Of a DNA stretch of 64,000 bases, positions 25,914 through 33,291 are shown in pieces. The stretch is from Plantactinospora endophytica. GTDB lineage: Bacteria; Actinomycetota; Actinomycetes; Mycobacteriales; Micromonosporaceae. The position numbers and the translations under genes were made by a program. Within the stretch, counting starts at the first letter, position 1, and every line of letters starts with the position of its first letter. The stretch spans positions 62,001-126,000 of the forward strand of contig NZ_BONW01000039.1 in assembly GCF_016862915.1 (NCBI RefSeq). Reading direction: 5' to 3'. The notes below the pieces were generated by a model. That model saw nothing but the letters and a program-made list of their open reading frames with translations, searched no databases and was not told the DNA's origin.

Positions 25914-26698
25914 TGGGTGAGCGTGAGGGTGTGGGTCGCTGGTTGCCGTGGATCAGTTCACCGATCCTGCTGGTGTTGTTCCTCGGGGTGTGGCAGTTCG
26001 CGGTGTCGGTGGTGGGGGTGTCGGAGTTCATCCTGCCGGCGCCGTTGAAGGTGGGTGAGTCGCTGGTCGGGATGTTGGACGAGCCGGCGACGTGGGCGCA
26101 CGTCCGGGTGACGTTGTTCGAGGTGTTGCTCGGGTTCGTGATCGCCCTGTTGGTGGGTACCGCGTTGGGTGCGGTGTTGGGTCGAATGGTGTGGTTGGAG
26201 CGGGCGGTCCAGCCGGCGATGGTGGCGTTCCAGGTGGTGCCGAAGGTGGCGTTGGTGCCGATCTTCGTGATCTGGTTCGGGTTCGGGATGACGTCGAAGA
26301 TCGTGATGGCGGTGATCCTGGCGTTCTTCCCGATCATGTTGAACGTCCTGCTCGGGGTCCGGTCGGTGGACCGGGGGCATCGGGACGTGATGCGGGGGTT
26401 GGGGGCGTCGCGGTGGGCGACGTTCCGGGACCTGGAACTCCCGTCGACGTTGCCGTACATCTTCGCGGGTGCCGAGGTCGGGATCGTGTTCGCGGTGATC
26501 GGCGCGATCGTGGGTGAGTTCCTCGGCGGCAGTGAGGGGCTCGGATATCTGGTGGTGTCGAGTCTGAACTCGCTGGACGCGCCGACCCTGTTCGCGGTGA
26601 TCGTGATCCTGGCGATCCTGGGCTCGCTGCTCTACCTCGCGGTCACCACCGCGAAACGGTTCATCATCCCCTGGCACGACTCCGTCGCCAAGCAGTAG
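25913..26698 (+). CDS. ABC transporter permease (SsuC/TauC-like)
   Basis: The 261-residue protein has six predicted membrane segments and the cytoplasmic EAA-type loop GLGASRWATFRDLELPSTLP that couples to the ATPase. The family is the sulfonate/nitrate/pyrimidine importer permease. It overlaps the ATPase gene by 1 bp. It shares that gene's G-rich, TTG-rich codon use. It is the only permease in the window, so it probably serves all three binding proteins. Confidence 0.92.
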   Translation: MGEREGVGRWLPWISSPILLVLFLGVWQFAVSVVGVSEFILPAPLKVGESLVGMLDEPATWAHVRVTLFEVLLGFVIALLVGTALGAVLGRMVWLERAVQPAMVAFQVVPKVALVPIFVIWFGFGMTSKIVMAVILAFFPIMLNVLLGVRSVDRGHRDVMRGLGASRWATFRDLELPSTLPYIFAGAEVGIVFAVIGAIVGEFLGGSEGLGYLVVSSLNSLDAPTLFAVIVILAILGSLLYLAVTTAKRFIIPWHDSVAKQ

Positions 26699-26755
26699 TT
26701 CCAGCAAGCGGACGATCGGATTCCACAACTGGTCGCACCCGCCCGGTCCGTGTGT

Positions 26756-26783
26756 CTTCCTGACTGATCAGTCAGTCAGGAAG
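26756..26783. promoter_or_regulatory. Perfect 12-bp inverted repeat, operator or terminator
   Basis: CTTCCTGACTGA (26756-26767) pairs perfectly with TCAGTCAGGAAG (26772-26783) around TCAG. A shifted register gives the perfect 14-bp palindrome TGACTGATCAGTCA (26761-26774), a shape common for TetR sites. It lies 57 bp after the permease and 76 bp before the aldehyde dehydrogenase. There is no U tract. It could separate transporter and enzyme transcription. Confidence 0.6.
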
Positions 26784-26859
26784 GCGACGGTCGGCCGGTT
26801 GCCGCAATGAGCCCGATGGGAAGGAGAGCGGTGGAAACTCCACTGCGAAGGTCGCGCCG

Positions 26860-28353
26860 ATGCTGACCAGGAGCACCGTCTTCCGGGCCGGCGGCTGGCA
26901 CCCGTCGGCGTCCGACCGCACCGTGACGCTGGTCGACCCGACCACGGAGGAGCCGCTGGGCTCGGCACCGTGGGGCGACGAGCAGGACGTCGACGCGGCG
27001 GTACGCGCCGCCAGGCAGGCGGTCGACACGGGGGAGTGGGGCCGGAGCACCGCCGCCGAACGGGCCGACGCGATGGACCGGTTCGGCACGGCGATCGAAG
27101 CCCGCGCCGACGAGCTGGCCCGACTGGTGAGCCGGGAGATCGGGCAGCCGATCGACGTCTCCCGGCGGTACAGCGTGCAGCGGCCCGTCGGCGTACTGCG
27201 CTACTACGCCGAACTGATCCGCCAACGGGCCATCGAGGAGGTACGCCCTGCGGTGATGCGCCCCGGCCACACCGTCGTACGCCACGAGCCGGTCGGCGTG
27301 GTCGGACTGATCGTGCCGTGGAACTATCCGCAGGCGCTCACCATGGCCAAACTCGCCCCGGCCCTGGCGGCGGGCTGCGCGGTGGTGCTCAAGCCGGCGG
27401 CCGAGACCTCGCTCGACGCGTACCTGCTGGCGGAGGCCGCCGAGGCGGCGGGGCTCCCGCCCGGGGTCGTCAACCTGGTGCCCGGCGGCCGGGACACCGG
27501 GGAGTTTCTGGTTCGGCACCCGGGCGTGGACAAGATCGCGTTCACCGGCTCGACGGCGGCGGGCCGCGCCATCGGGGCGATCTGCGGCGAACTGCTCCGG
27601 CCGGTCTCGCTGGAACTGGGCGGCAAGTCGGCGGCGATCGTGCTGCCGGACGCCGACCTCGACACCGTCGCCGGGCAACTGACCGTCGGCTCGTTCGGCA
27701 ACGCCGGGCAGACCTGCTTCCTGCTCTCCCGGGTGCTGGCACCCAGGTCCCGGTACGCCGAGGTGGTCGACGCGCTGCGCGAGGTCGCCGACCGGTTCGT
27801 CCTCGGCGACCCGCTGGACGAACGCACCACGATGGGTCCGCTGGTCAGCGCCCGCCAACGGGATCGGGTCGCCGGTTACGTGGCGAGCGGCGTCGAGGAC
27901 GGCGCCCGACTGGTCACCGGTGGGACCCGGCCGACCGGGCTCGACCGGGGCTTCTACTTCACCCCGACCGTCTTCGCCGACGTGGACAACCGGTCCCGGA
28001 TCGCCCAGGAGGAGATCTTCGGCCCGGTGGTCTGCGTACTGCCGTACGACGGCGAGGAGCAGGCCGTCGCGCTCGCCAACGACTCGGCGTACGGGTTGGG
28101 TGGCAGCGTCTTCACCGCCGACCCGGAACACGGCCTGGCCGTGGCCCGCCGGATCCGGACCGGCACGATCGGGATCAACGGCTACGCGCCCGACGTCAGC
28201 GCGCCGTTCGGTGGCTACAAGGCCAGTGGACTGGGCCGGGAGAACGGCCCCGAGGCGATCGCCTCCTACCAGAACGTCAAGTCGATGTACGTGACCGCCG
28301 GCGAGCCGGCTCAAGCAGTTCGCCGTGCGCGGACGACAGGGATGGGGCGATGA
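26860..28353 (+). CDS. Aldehyde dehydrogenase 2
   Basis: The 497-residue NAD(P)-dependent ALDH has VPWNYPQALT, AFTGSTAAGR, general-base Glu in SLELGGKSAA, and the nucleophile in NAGQTCFLLSR. The C-terminal PFGGYKASGLGRENG is canonical. It belongs to a different branch from the aldehyde dehydrogenase at 10444. Its stop overlaps the start of the transketolase subunit by 4 bp (ATGA), so both should be made together. It may oxidise an aldehyde released or consumed by the transketolase-like enzyme. Confidence 0.9.
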   Translation: MLTRSTVFRAGGWHPSASDRTVTLVDPTTEEPLGSAPWGDEQDVDAAVRAARQAVDTGEWGRSTAAERADAMDRFGTAIEARADELARLVSREIGQPIDVSRRYSVQRPVGVLRYYAELIRQRAIEEVRPAVMRPGHTVVRHEPVGVVGLIVPWNYPQALTMAKLAPALAAGCAVVLKPAAETSLDAYLLAEAAEAAGLPPGVVNLVPGGRDTGEFLVRHPGVDKIAFTGSTAAGRAIGAICGELLRPVSLELGGKSAAIVLPDADLDTVAGQLTVGSFGNAGQTCFLLSRVLAPRSRYAEVVDALREVADRFVLGDPLDERTTMGPLVSARQRDRVAGYVASGVEDGARLVTGGTRPTGLDRGFYFTPTVFADVDNRSRIAQEEIFGPVVCVLPYDGEEQAVALANDSAYGLGGSVFTADPEHGLAVARRIRTGTIGINGYAPDVSAPFGGYKASGLGRENGPEAIASYQNVKSMYVTAGEPAQAVRRARTTGMGR

Positions 28354-29240
28354 CAGCGACGGTGGAGAAACCCGACAGCGAGACGGTGGAACTCGAACGT
28401 GGCCGGCCGGTCGACCACGCCGAGCTGGCCCGGCGGGCGGACTGGATCCGGCTGCGCACGATAGACCTGATCGACCAGGCCGGCCTGGGCCACTACTCCA
28501 GCACCTTCTCCTGCGCGGAAATCTTCTCGGTGCTCTACTACCACAGCCTGCGGCTGCGCCCTGGCCAGCCGGACTGGGCGGACCGGGACCGGTTCCTGCT
28601 CGGCAAGGGCCACGTCGCCACCGGACTCTGGCCGGTCTACGCCGACCTCGGCTACTACCCGGCCGACTGGCTGGAGACCTTCGGGCAGATCGGCAGCCCG
28701 CTCAACGACCACCCGAACATGCGGCTCGCCCCGGGCGTCGACTTCAGCTCCGGGTCGCTCGGCCACAACCTCTCGGTCGGTCTCGGCATGAGCCTGGCCG
28801 GCCGGCTGACCGGGCGGGACTACCGCACCTTCGTACTCACCGGCGACGGCGAGATCCAGGAGGGACAGGTCTGGGAGGCGATCATGGCGGCCGGCCACTA
28901 CCGCCTCGGCGGTGGGCTGGTCGCGATCGTCGACGCGAACGGCTTCTCCGGGCACGGCCCGACCTCCGACGCCATCAACATCGAGTCGGTGGCCGACCGC
29001 TTCACCGCGTTCGGCTGGCAGGCGGTCGAGGTGGACGGGCACGACGTGGCGGCGCTCTGCGCGACCTTCGACGCGTTGCCCCCGGTGGGCGAGGGGCGGC
29101 CGGTCTGCGTGGTGGCCCGGACCCGCAAGGGCAAGGGGCTGGCGATGATGGAGGAGTCGCCGCAGTCCTGGCACCTCGGCCACCTGACCCCGGAACAGCG
29201 CGACCGGGCTCGCGCCGAGATCGAAGCGAGGATGCGATGA
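28350..29240 (+). CDS. Transketolase-like N-terminal subunit (TPP-binding)
   Basis: The 296-residue subunit binds thiamine diphosphate through GDGEIQEGQVWEAIMAAG...NG, with conserved LGKGHVATGLWP and GSLGHNLSVGLGMS segments. This is the N-terminal half of a transketolase split over two genes; the C-terminal half follows with an ATGA overlap. Split transketolases occur in catabolic clusters for unusual sugars (for example apulose phosphate) as well as in central metabolism. The tight coupling to aldehyde and alcohol dehydrogenases argues for a catabolic role here. Confidence 0.92.
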   Translation: MTATVEKPDSETVELERGRPVDHAELARRADWIRLRTIDLIDQAGLGHYSSTFSCAEIFSVLYYHSLRLRPGQPDWADRDRFLLGKGHVATGLWPVYADLGYYPADWLETFGQIGSPLNDHPNMRLAPGVDFSSGSLGHNLSVGLGMSLAGRLTGRDYRTFVLTGDGEIQEGQVWEAIMAAGHYRLGGGLVAIVDANGFSGHGPTSDAINIESVADRFTAFGWQAVEVDGHDVAALCATFDALPPVGEGRPVCVVARTRKGKGLAMMEESPQSWHLGHLTPEQRDRARAEIEARMR

Positions 29241-30325
29241 CCGACACCCAGGCGCCACCCGCGACCGGGCCGGACCCCGCCGCGCCGGACCCCGGTGCGC
29301 CGGAGTCGCAGGAGCAGATCGAGTCGCAGGAGCAGATCGAGGCGCGGCAGCAGCCGGAGTCGCGGGAGAAGATGGTCGACGTCTTCGCCGACGACAAGGG
29401 GCACACGCAGGCGAAGACCAACCCGGTCGGGGTGGAGATCGCCCGGCTCGCCGACGCCGACGACCGGGTGGTGGCACTCTCCGCCGACATGAGCGCGGTC
29501 CTGGCCGACCTGCGGGCGCGGCATCCGGAGCGGTACTTCGAGTTCGGCATCGCCGAGACCAACACCATCTCGGCGGCGGCCGGGATGGCTGCGGCCGGGC
29601 TGCGGCCGTACGTGCTGTCGATGGCGCCGTTCGGGGCGATCAAGTGTGCGGAGCAACTCCGTACCGACGTGGCGTACAACCACCTGCCGGTGCGGTTCGT
29701 GGCCCGGCTCTCCGGGCTGGCGATGGGGTTCTTCGGCACCAGTCACCACGCGGTCGAGGACGTCGCGATCGCGCGTACCCTGACCAACCTGACCGTGGTG
29801 GCCCCGGCGGACAGCAACGCCACCATCGGACTGCTGCGCTCCACTGTGGACCACGAGGGTCCGGTCTTCTACCGGATCAGCGAGGGCACCCTGCCGGTCT
29901 ACCCGGAGCCGCCGACCTTCGAATACGGCAAGTGGGTCCAGGTCCGCCCCGGCACCGATTTGACCATCATCGGGTACGGCATCGGCGTCGGCCTCGCGCT
30001 GTCCGCCGCCGAGACCCTGGCGGCGGAGGGGATCGAGGCGGAGGTGCTCGACGCGGTCTACCTGAAGCCGTTCGACCGGGAAGCCCTGCTGGCGGCGGCC
30101 GGGCGCACCGGCAAGCTGCTCACCGTCGAGGAGCACAACGAGATCGGCGGGCTCGGTTCGATCGTCGCCGAAGTGCTCGGCCGGCACCGGGTACCAGCGG
30201 ATCTCGACACCCTGGCGCTGCCCGACGTGGACCTGGAGGTCGGGGTGCCGGCCGCGCTGCACGCGCACTACGACCTCACCCCGGACGGCGTGGCCCGGCG
30301 GGCCCGGGCACTGGTCGGGGCCTGA
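29237..30325 (+). CDS. Transketolase-like C-terminal subunit
   Basis: The 362-residue partner carries the pyrimidine-binding domain with the catalytic Glu in EFGIAETNTISAAAGMAAAG, and the C-terminal transketolase domain with LDAVYLKPFD and TVEEHNEIGGLG. The first 45 residues are a Pro/Ala/Glu-rich extension containing a repeat (ESQEQIESQEQIE) that is not part of the fold. It overlaps the N-terminal subunit by 4 bp and is expected to form an alpha2-beta2 enzyme with it. Confidence 0.92.
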   Translation: MTDTQAPPATGPDPAAPDPGAPESQEQIESQEQIEARQQPESREKMVDVFADDKGHTQAKTNPVGVEIARLADADDRVVALSADMSAVLADLRARHPERYFEFGIAETNTISAAAGMAAAGLRPYVLSMAPFGAIKCAEQLRTDVAYNHLPVRFVARLSGLAMGFFGTSHHAVEDVAIARTLTNLTVVAPADSNATIGLLRSTVDHEGPVFYRISEGTLPVYPEPPTFEYGKWVQVRPGTDLTIIGYGIGVGLALSAAETLAAEGIEAEVLDAVYLKPFDREALLAAAGRTGKLLTVEEHNEIGGLGSIVAEVLGRHRVPADLDTLALPDVDLEVGVPAALHAHYDLTPDGVARRARALVGA

Positions 30326-30330
30326 GCCGG

Positions 30331-31332
30331 ATGCGCGCCGTCGTCTGTGTGCCGGGCGGCACCGAACTGGCCGAACTGCCGGATCCGGTGCCCGCCCCGG
30401 ACGGCGTGGTCGTCGCCGTCGACGCCTGCGGGCTGTGCGGCTCGGACGTGCACATGGTCGAGCACGGCCGGGCCGTACCCGGGCAGGTGCTCGGGCACGA
30501 GTTCGCCGGCCGGATCGTCGCGGTGGGCCGGGACGCCGGCCGGTGGCGGATCGGGCAGCCGGTCGCGGTGAACCCGCTCGGCGGCTGCGGAAGCTGCCAG
30601 CCCTGCCGGCGGCAGTTGCCGTTCCGCTGCCAGGCGCTGCCCAACCTCGGGCTGACCGCCCCGGGCGCGTACGCGGAGTACGTCGCCGTGCCGCAGGCGC
30701 AGCTCGTGGCGCTGCCGGCGGAGGTGGAGCCGGAAGTCGGGGCGCACGCCGAACCGCTGGCGGTGGCGCTCCGGGCGGTTCGGCTCGGCCGGCCGGTACC
30801 CGGCGAACCGGCCCTGGTCTACGGGGTCGGCAGCATCGGACTGAACGTGATCATGGCACTGCGGCTGGCCGGCGCCGGGACCATCGTCGCGGTCGGTCGC
30901 TCCGCCGGGCGTCGGGCCGCCGCCGAGGCGCTCGGCGCGGACGTCGTACTCGACAGCCGGGTCACCCCGCCCGCCGAGTACGCGGCCGAGCACGGGCTGG
31001 CGTTCGGCACGGCGTACGAGTGTTCGGCGGCGGTCGGCGCGCTGGCCGAGACGGTGGCCGTACTCGCACCGGGCGGGGTGGCCGTGCAGGTGGCGTTGAA
31101 CTCCGCGCCGGAGTCGCTGGACGCCCGGGGACTGGTCGGTCGAGGGCTGACCGTGGTCGGCAGTTGCGCCTTCGACGCCGACGACTACGCGCAGGCGGTC
31201 GGGCACCTGCTGGCCGGCCGGATCGACGGGGCGGCCCTGGTCAGCGAACGGGTGGCGCTGGCGGAGGTACCCGAGACACTGGTCCGGCTGCGCCGCCCCG
31301 GCGACCTGGTCCGGGTCCTGGTGCGACCGTGA
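30331..31332 (+). CDS. Zinc-dependent alcohol/polyol dehydrogenase (MDR family)
   Basis: The 333-residue medium-chain dehydrogenase has catalytic-zinc ligands in ACGLCGSDVH and LGHEFAG, the structural-zinc set CGSCQPCRRQLPFRC, and the NAD-binding GVGSIGLN. The group includes sorbitol, threonine and galactitol-type dehydrogenases, consistent with polyol or hydroxyacid chemistry. It starts 5 bp after the transketolase stop with no strong ribosome-binding site, so translation is probably coupled. Sequence from its last codons (GGTGCGACCGTGACC) is repeated twice in the following gap. Confidence 0.9.
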   Translation: MRAVVCVPGGTELAELPDPVPAPDGVVVAVDACGLCGSDVHMVEHGRAVPGQVLGHEFAGRIVAVGRDAGRWRIGQPVAVNPLGGCGSCQPCRRQLPFRCQALPNLGLTAPGAYAEYVAVPQAQLVALPAEVEPEVGAHAEPLAVALRAVRLGRPVPGEPALVYGVGSIGLNVIMALRLAGAGTIVAVGRSAGRRAAAEALGADVVLDSRVTPPAEYAAEHGLAFGTAYECSAAVGALAETVAVLAPGGVAVQVALNSAPESLDARGLVGRGLTVVGSCAFDADDYAQAVGHLLAGRIDGAALVSERVALAEVPETLVRLRRPGDLVRVLVRP

Positions 31333-31500
31333 CCCCGGCGCGACGGGCGGGCGGTGCGACCGTCGGTGGACCTCGACGGAGATCCGGTGCAGACCGTGCC
31401 GGCCGCTCCGGTCCGGGTGTTGGTGCGACCGTGACCGGCCGGCCGGCGGGCGGGCGGGTCCGGGCAGGGGAGAAGCGTGTCCGGGCAGCGGGGAAGCGTG
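31320..31500. repeat. Direct repeats seeded from the dehydrogenase 3' end
   Basis: GGTGCGACCGTGACC at 31320-31334, including the stop codon of the dehydrogenase, recurs exactly at 31422-31436 and partly at 31353. A second pair of 21-bp units beginning GTCCGGGCAG starts at 31458 and 31479. They fill most of the gap before the next SDR. Confidence 0.65.
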
Positions 31501-31514
31501 AGGGGAGCAGTCGG

Positions 31515-32462
31515 GTGAGGGAGTTTCGGGGCAGGGTCGCCGTCGTCACCGGCGCGGGCAGTGGGATGGGTCGGGCGTTCGCGCAGCGCTTCGCCGAGGA
31601 GGGGATGCGGGTCGTCGCGGCCGACGTCCAGGCCGACGCGCTGGACCGGGCGGTCGCCGAGCTGACCGCCGACGGCCACGAGGTGCTCGGGGTACGCACC
31701 GACGTCGCCGACCCGGCGGCCGTGCGCGACCTCGCCGCCCGAACGGTCGACGCGTTCGGCAAGGTGCACGTGATCTGCAACAACGCGGGTGTCGAGGGCT
31801 ATCTCGACGGGGCGATCTGGGAGGCGACCGACCGGGACTGGGCCTGGACCGTCGGAGTCAACTTCTGGAGCGTGGTGTACGGGGTACGCACCTTCCTGCC
31901 GCTGATCCTCTCGCACGGCGAGCCGGGGCACGTGGTGAACACCGCCTCGATGACCGCGGTGACCCGACCCGCCAACATGTACGGGATCACCAAGCACGCC
32001 GTACTGGCGCTGACCGAGACCCTCTACGCCGACCTGCGGGCCCGGGGTCTGCCGGTCGGGGCCACCGCGCTCTGCCCCGGGATCATCGCCACGAACCTCT
32101 TCCTGGGCAGCCGGAACCGTCCGTCCGAGCTGCGCAACGAGACCGAACTTCCGGGCGCGGTGGCCGGCCGGGAGAAGCGCGACCTGATGCACGCCCGGCT
32201 GGCCGAGGGGATGTCCCCGGCCGAGGTCGCCGACCAACTGGTCGCGGCGATCCGGGCCGACCGGTTGTACGCGCTGACCGACGCCGACTGGGACGACCGG
32301 ATCCGGCAGCGGGCCGGCGACATCCTCGACCGGGCCAACCCGCTGCTCGACGGCGTGCCGCCGGCCGCCCAGGTCGCCGAAGGCACTTCCCCGACCGGCG
32401 GTTCCCCGACGGATGGCCTGCCGACGGGAAACTCCCCGACAGGTAACGGAAAGGCGAGCTGA
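31515..32462 (+). CDS. SDR-family oxidoreductase 2
   Basis: The 315-residue protein has TGAGSGMG, NNAGVEG, the catalytic Ser in NTASMTAV, and YGITK as the YxxxK motif. GTG 31515 has GGGGAG about 9 nt upstream and begins exactly at the Rossmann fold; a GTG overlapping the previous stop at 31329 would add 62 low-complexity residues. The extended C-terminus ends in four Pro-Thr-Gly-rich 5-residue repeats. It lies 5 bp before SDR 3. It probably acts on a hydroxylated intermediate of the pathway. Confidence 0.88.
   Translation: MREFRGRVAVVTGAGSGMGRAFAQRFAEEGMRVVAADVQADALDRAVAELTADGHEVLGVRTDVADPAAVRDLAARTVDAFGKVHVICNNAGVEGYLDGAIWEATDRDWAWTVGVNFWSVVYGVRTFLPLILSHGEPGHVVNTASMTAVTRPANMYGITKHAVLALTETLYADLRARGLPVGATALCPGIIATNLFLGSRNRPSELRNETELPGAVAGREKRDLMHARLAEGMSPAEVADQLVAAIRADRLYALTDADWDDRIRQRAGDILDRANPLLDGVPPAAQVAEGTSPTGGSPTDGLPTGNSPTGNGKAS
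32387..32446. repeat. 15-bp tandem repeat at the end of SDR 2
   Basis: Four 15-bp units (TTCCCCGACCGGCGG and variants) encode SPTGG/SPTDG/LPTGN/SPTGN just before the stop. The array keeps frame and is another example of a gene-end duplication in this region. Confidence 0.8.
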
Positions 32463-32467
32463 GCGAG

Positions 32468-33241
32468 ATGACAGAGGGCAGATTCGAGGGCCGGGTCGCG
32501 GTCGTCACCGGCGGGGCGGCCGGCTTCGGCCGGGCGGTGGGGGAGCGGCTGTTGGCCGACGGCGCCCGGGTGGTGCTGGTGGACCGGGACGCCGAGGCGC
32601 TCACCGCCACCGCGGCCGAACTGGCCGAGCGTGGACCGGTCCGGGCGGTCCGGGCGGACGTGAGCCAGGAGGCCGAGGTCGCCGGATACGTCGCCGAGGC
32701 GGTGCGGGAGTTCGGCCGGATCGACGCGTTCTTCAACAACGCCGGTATCGAGGGCCGGATGGCGCCGATCACCGAGCTGAGCGTCGAGGACTTCGACCGA
32801 GTGATAGCGGTGAACCTGCGCGGCGGCTTCCTCGGGCTGCGCGAGGTGCTCCGGGTGATGAAGGAGCAGGGCGGCGGGTCGATCGTGAACACCGCCTCGA
32901 TGGCCGGAATCCGGGGCAGTGCGATCTTCAGCCCGTACGTGGCGTCGAAGCACGGTGTGATCGGGCTGACCCGGTGCGCCGCGCTGGAGGGCGCGCCGTA
33001 CGGGATCCGGGTCAACACCATCGCACCGGGGCACATCGACACCCGGATGGCCCGGGACCTCACCGTGCAGGTGGACCCGGACGACCCGCAGGGCGCGTAC
33101 GAGCGGGCGGTGGCCCGGATCCCGCTGGCCCGGTACGGCACCGCCGAGGAGGTGGCGAACCTGGCGACCTGGCTGCTCTCCGACGAGGCGAGCTACGTCT
33201 CCGGCGCCACCCACCTGATCGACGGCGCGCTGAACGCCTGA
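32468..33241 (+). CDS. SDR-family oxidoreductase 3
   Basis: The 257-residue classical SDR has TGGAAGFG, NNAGIEG, the catalytic Ser in NTASMAGI, YVASK, and the PGHIDT and YVSGATHLIDGALNA ends. It is closest in layout to 3-oxoacyl-ACP-reductase-like and sugar-alcohol dehydrogenases. It follows SDR 2 by 5 bp and precedes the IlvD/Edd dehydratase by 50 bp, so the oxidised product may feed the dehydratase. The two adjacent SDRs share only family motifs and are not a recent duplicate. Confidence 0.92.
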   Translation: MTEGRFEGRVAVVTGGAAGFGRAVGERLLADGARVVLVDRDAEALTATAAELAERGPVRAVRADVSQEAEVAGYVAEAVREFGRIDAFFNNAGIEGRMAPITELSVEDFDRVIAVNLRGGFLGLREVLRVMKEQGGGSIVNTASMAGIRGSAIFSPYVASKHGVIGLTRCAALEGAPYGIRVNTIAPGHIDTRMARDLTVQVDPDDPQGAYERAVARIPLARYGTAEEVANLATWLLSDEASYVSGATHLIDGALNA

Positions 33242-33291
33242 CCGGCCGGCGGACCGAACGCAGCCCTGACCATCCAGCCGAAAGAGAACCC

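Noticed and set aside
25432-26460. Long minus-strand frame opposite the ABC genes
   Set aside because: It is an artefact of the G/T-rich coding strand. The product is low-complexity, and the plus strand has complete ABC motifs.
31329-31514. SDR 2 starting at the GTGA overlap with the alcohol dehydrogenase stop
   Set aside because: The extra 62 residues would be low-complexity repeat translation. GTG 31515 has a ribosome site and starts at the Rossmann fold.
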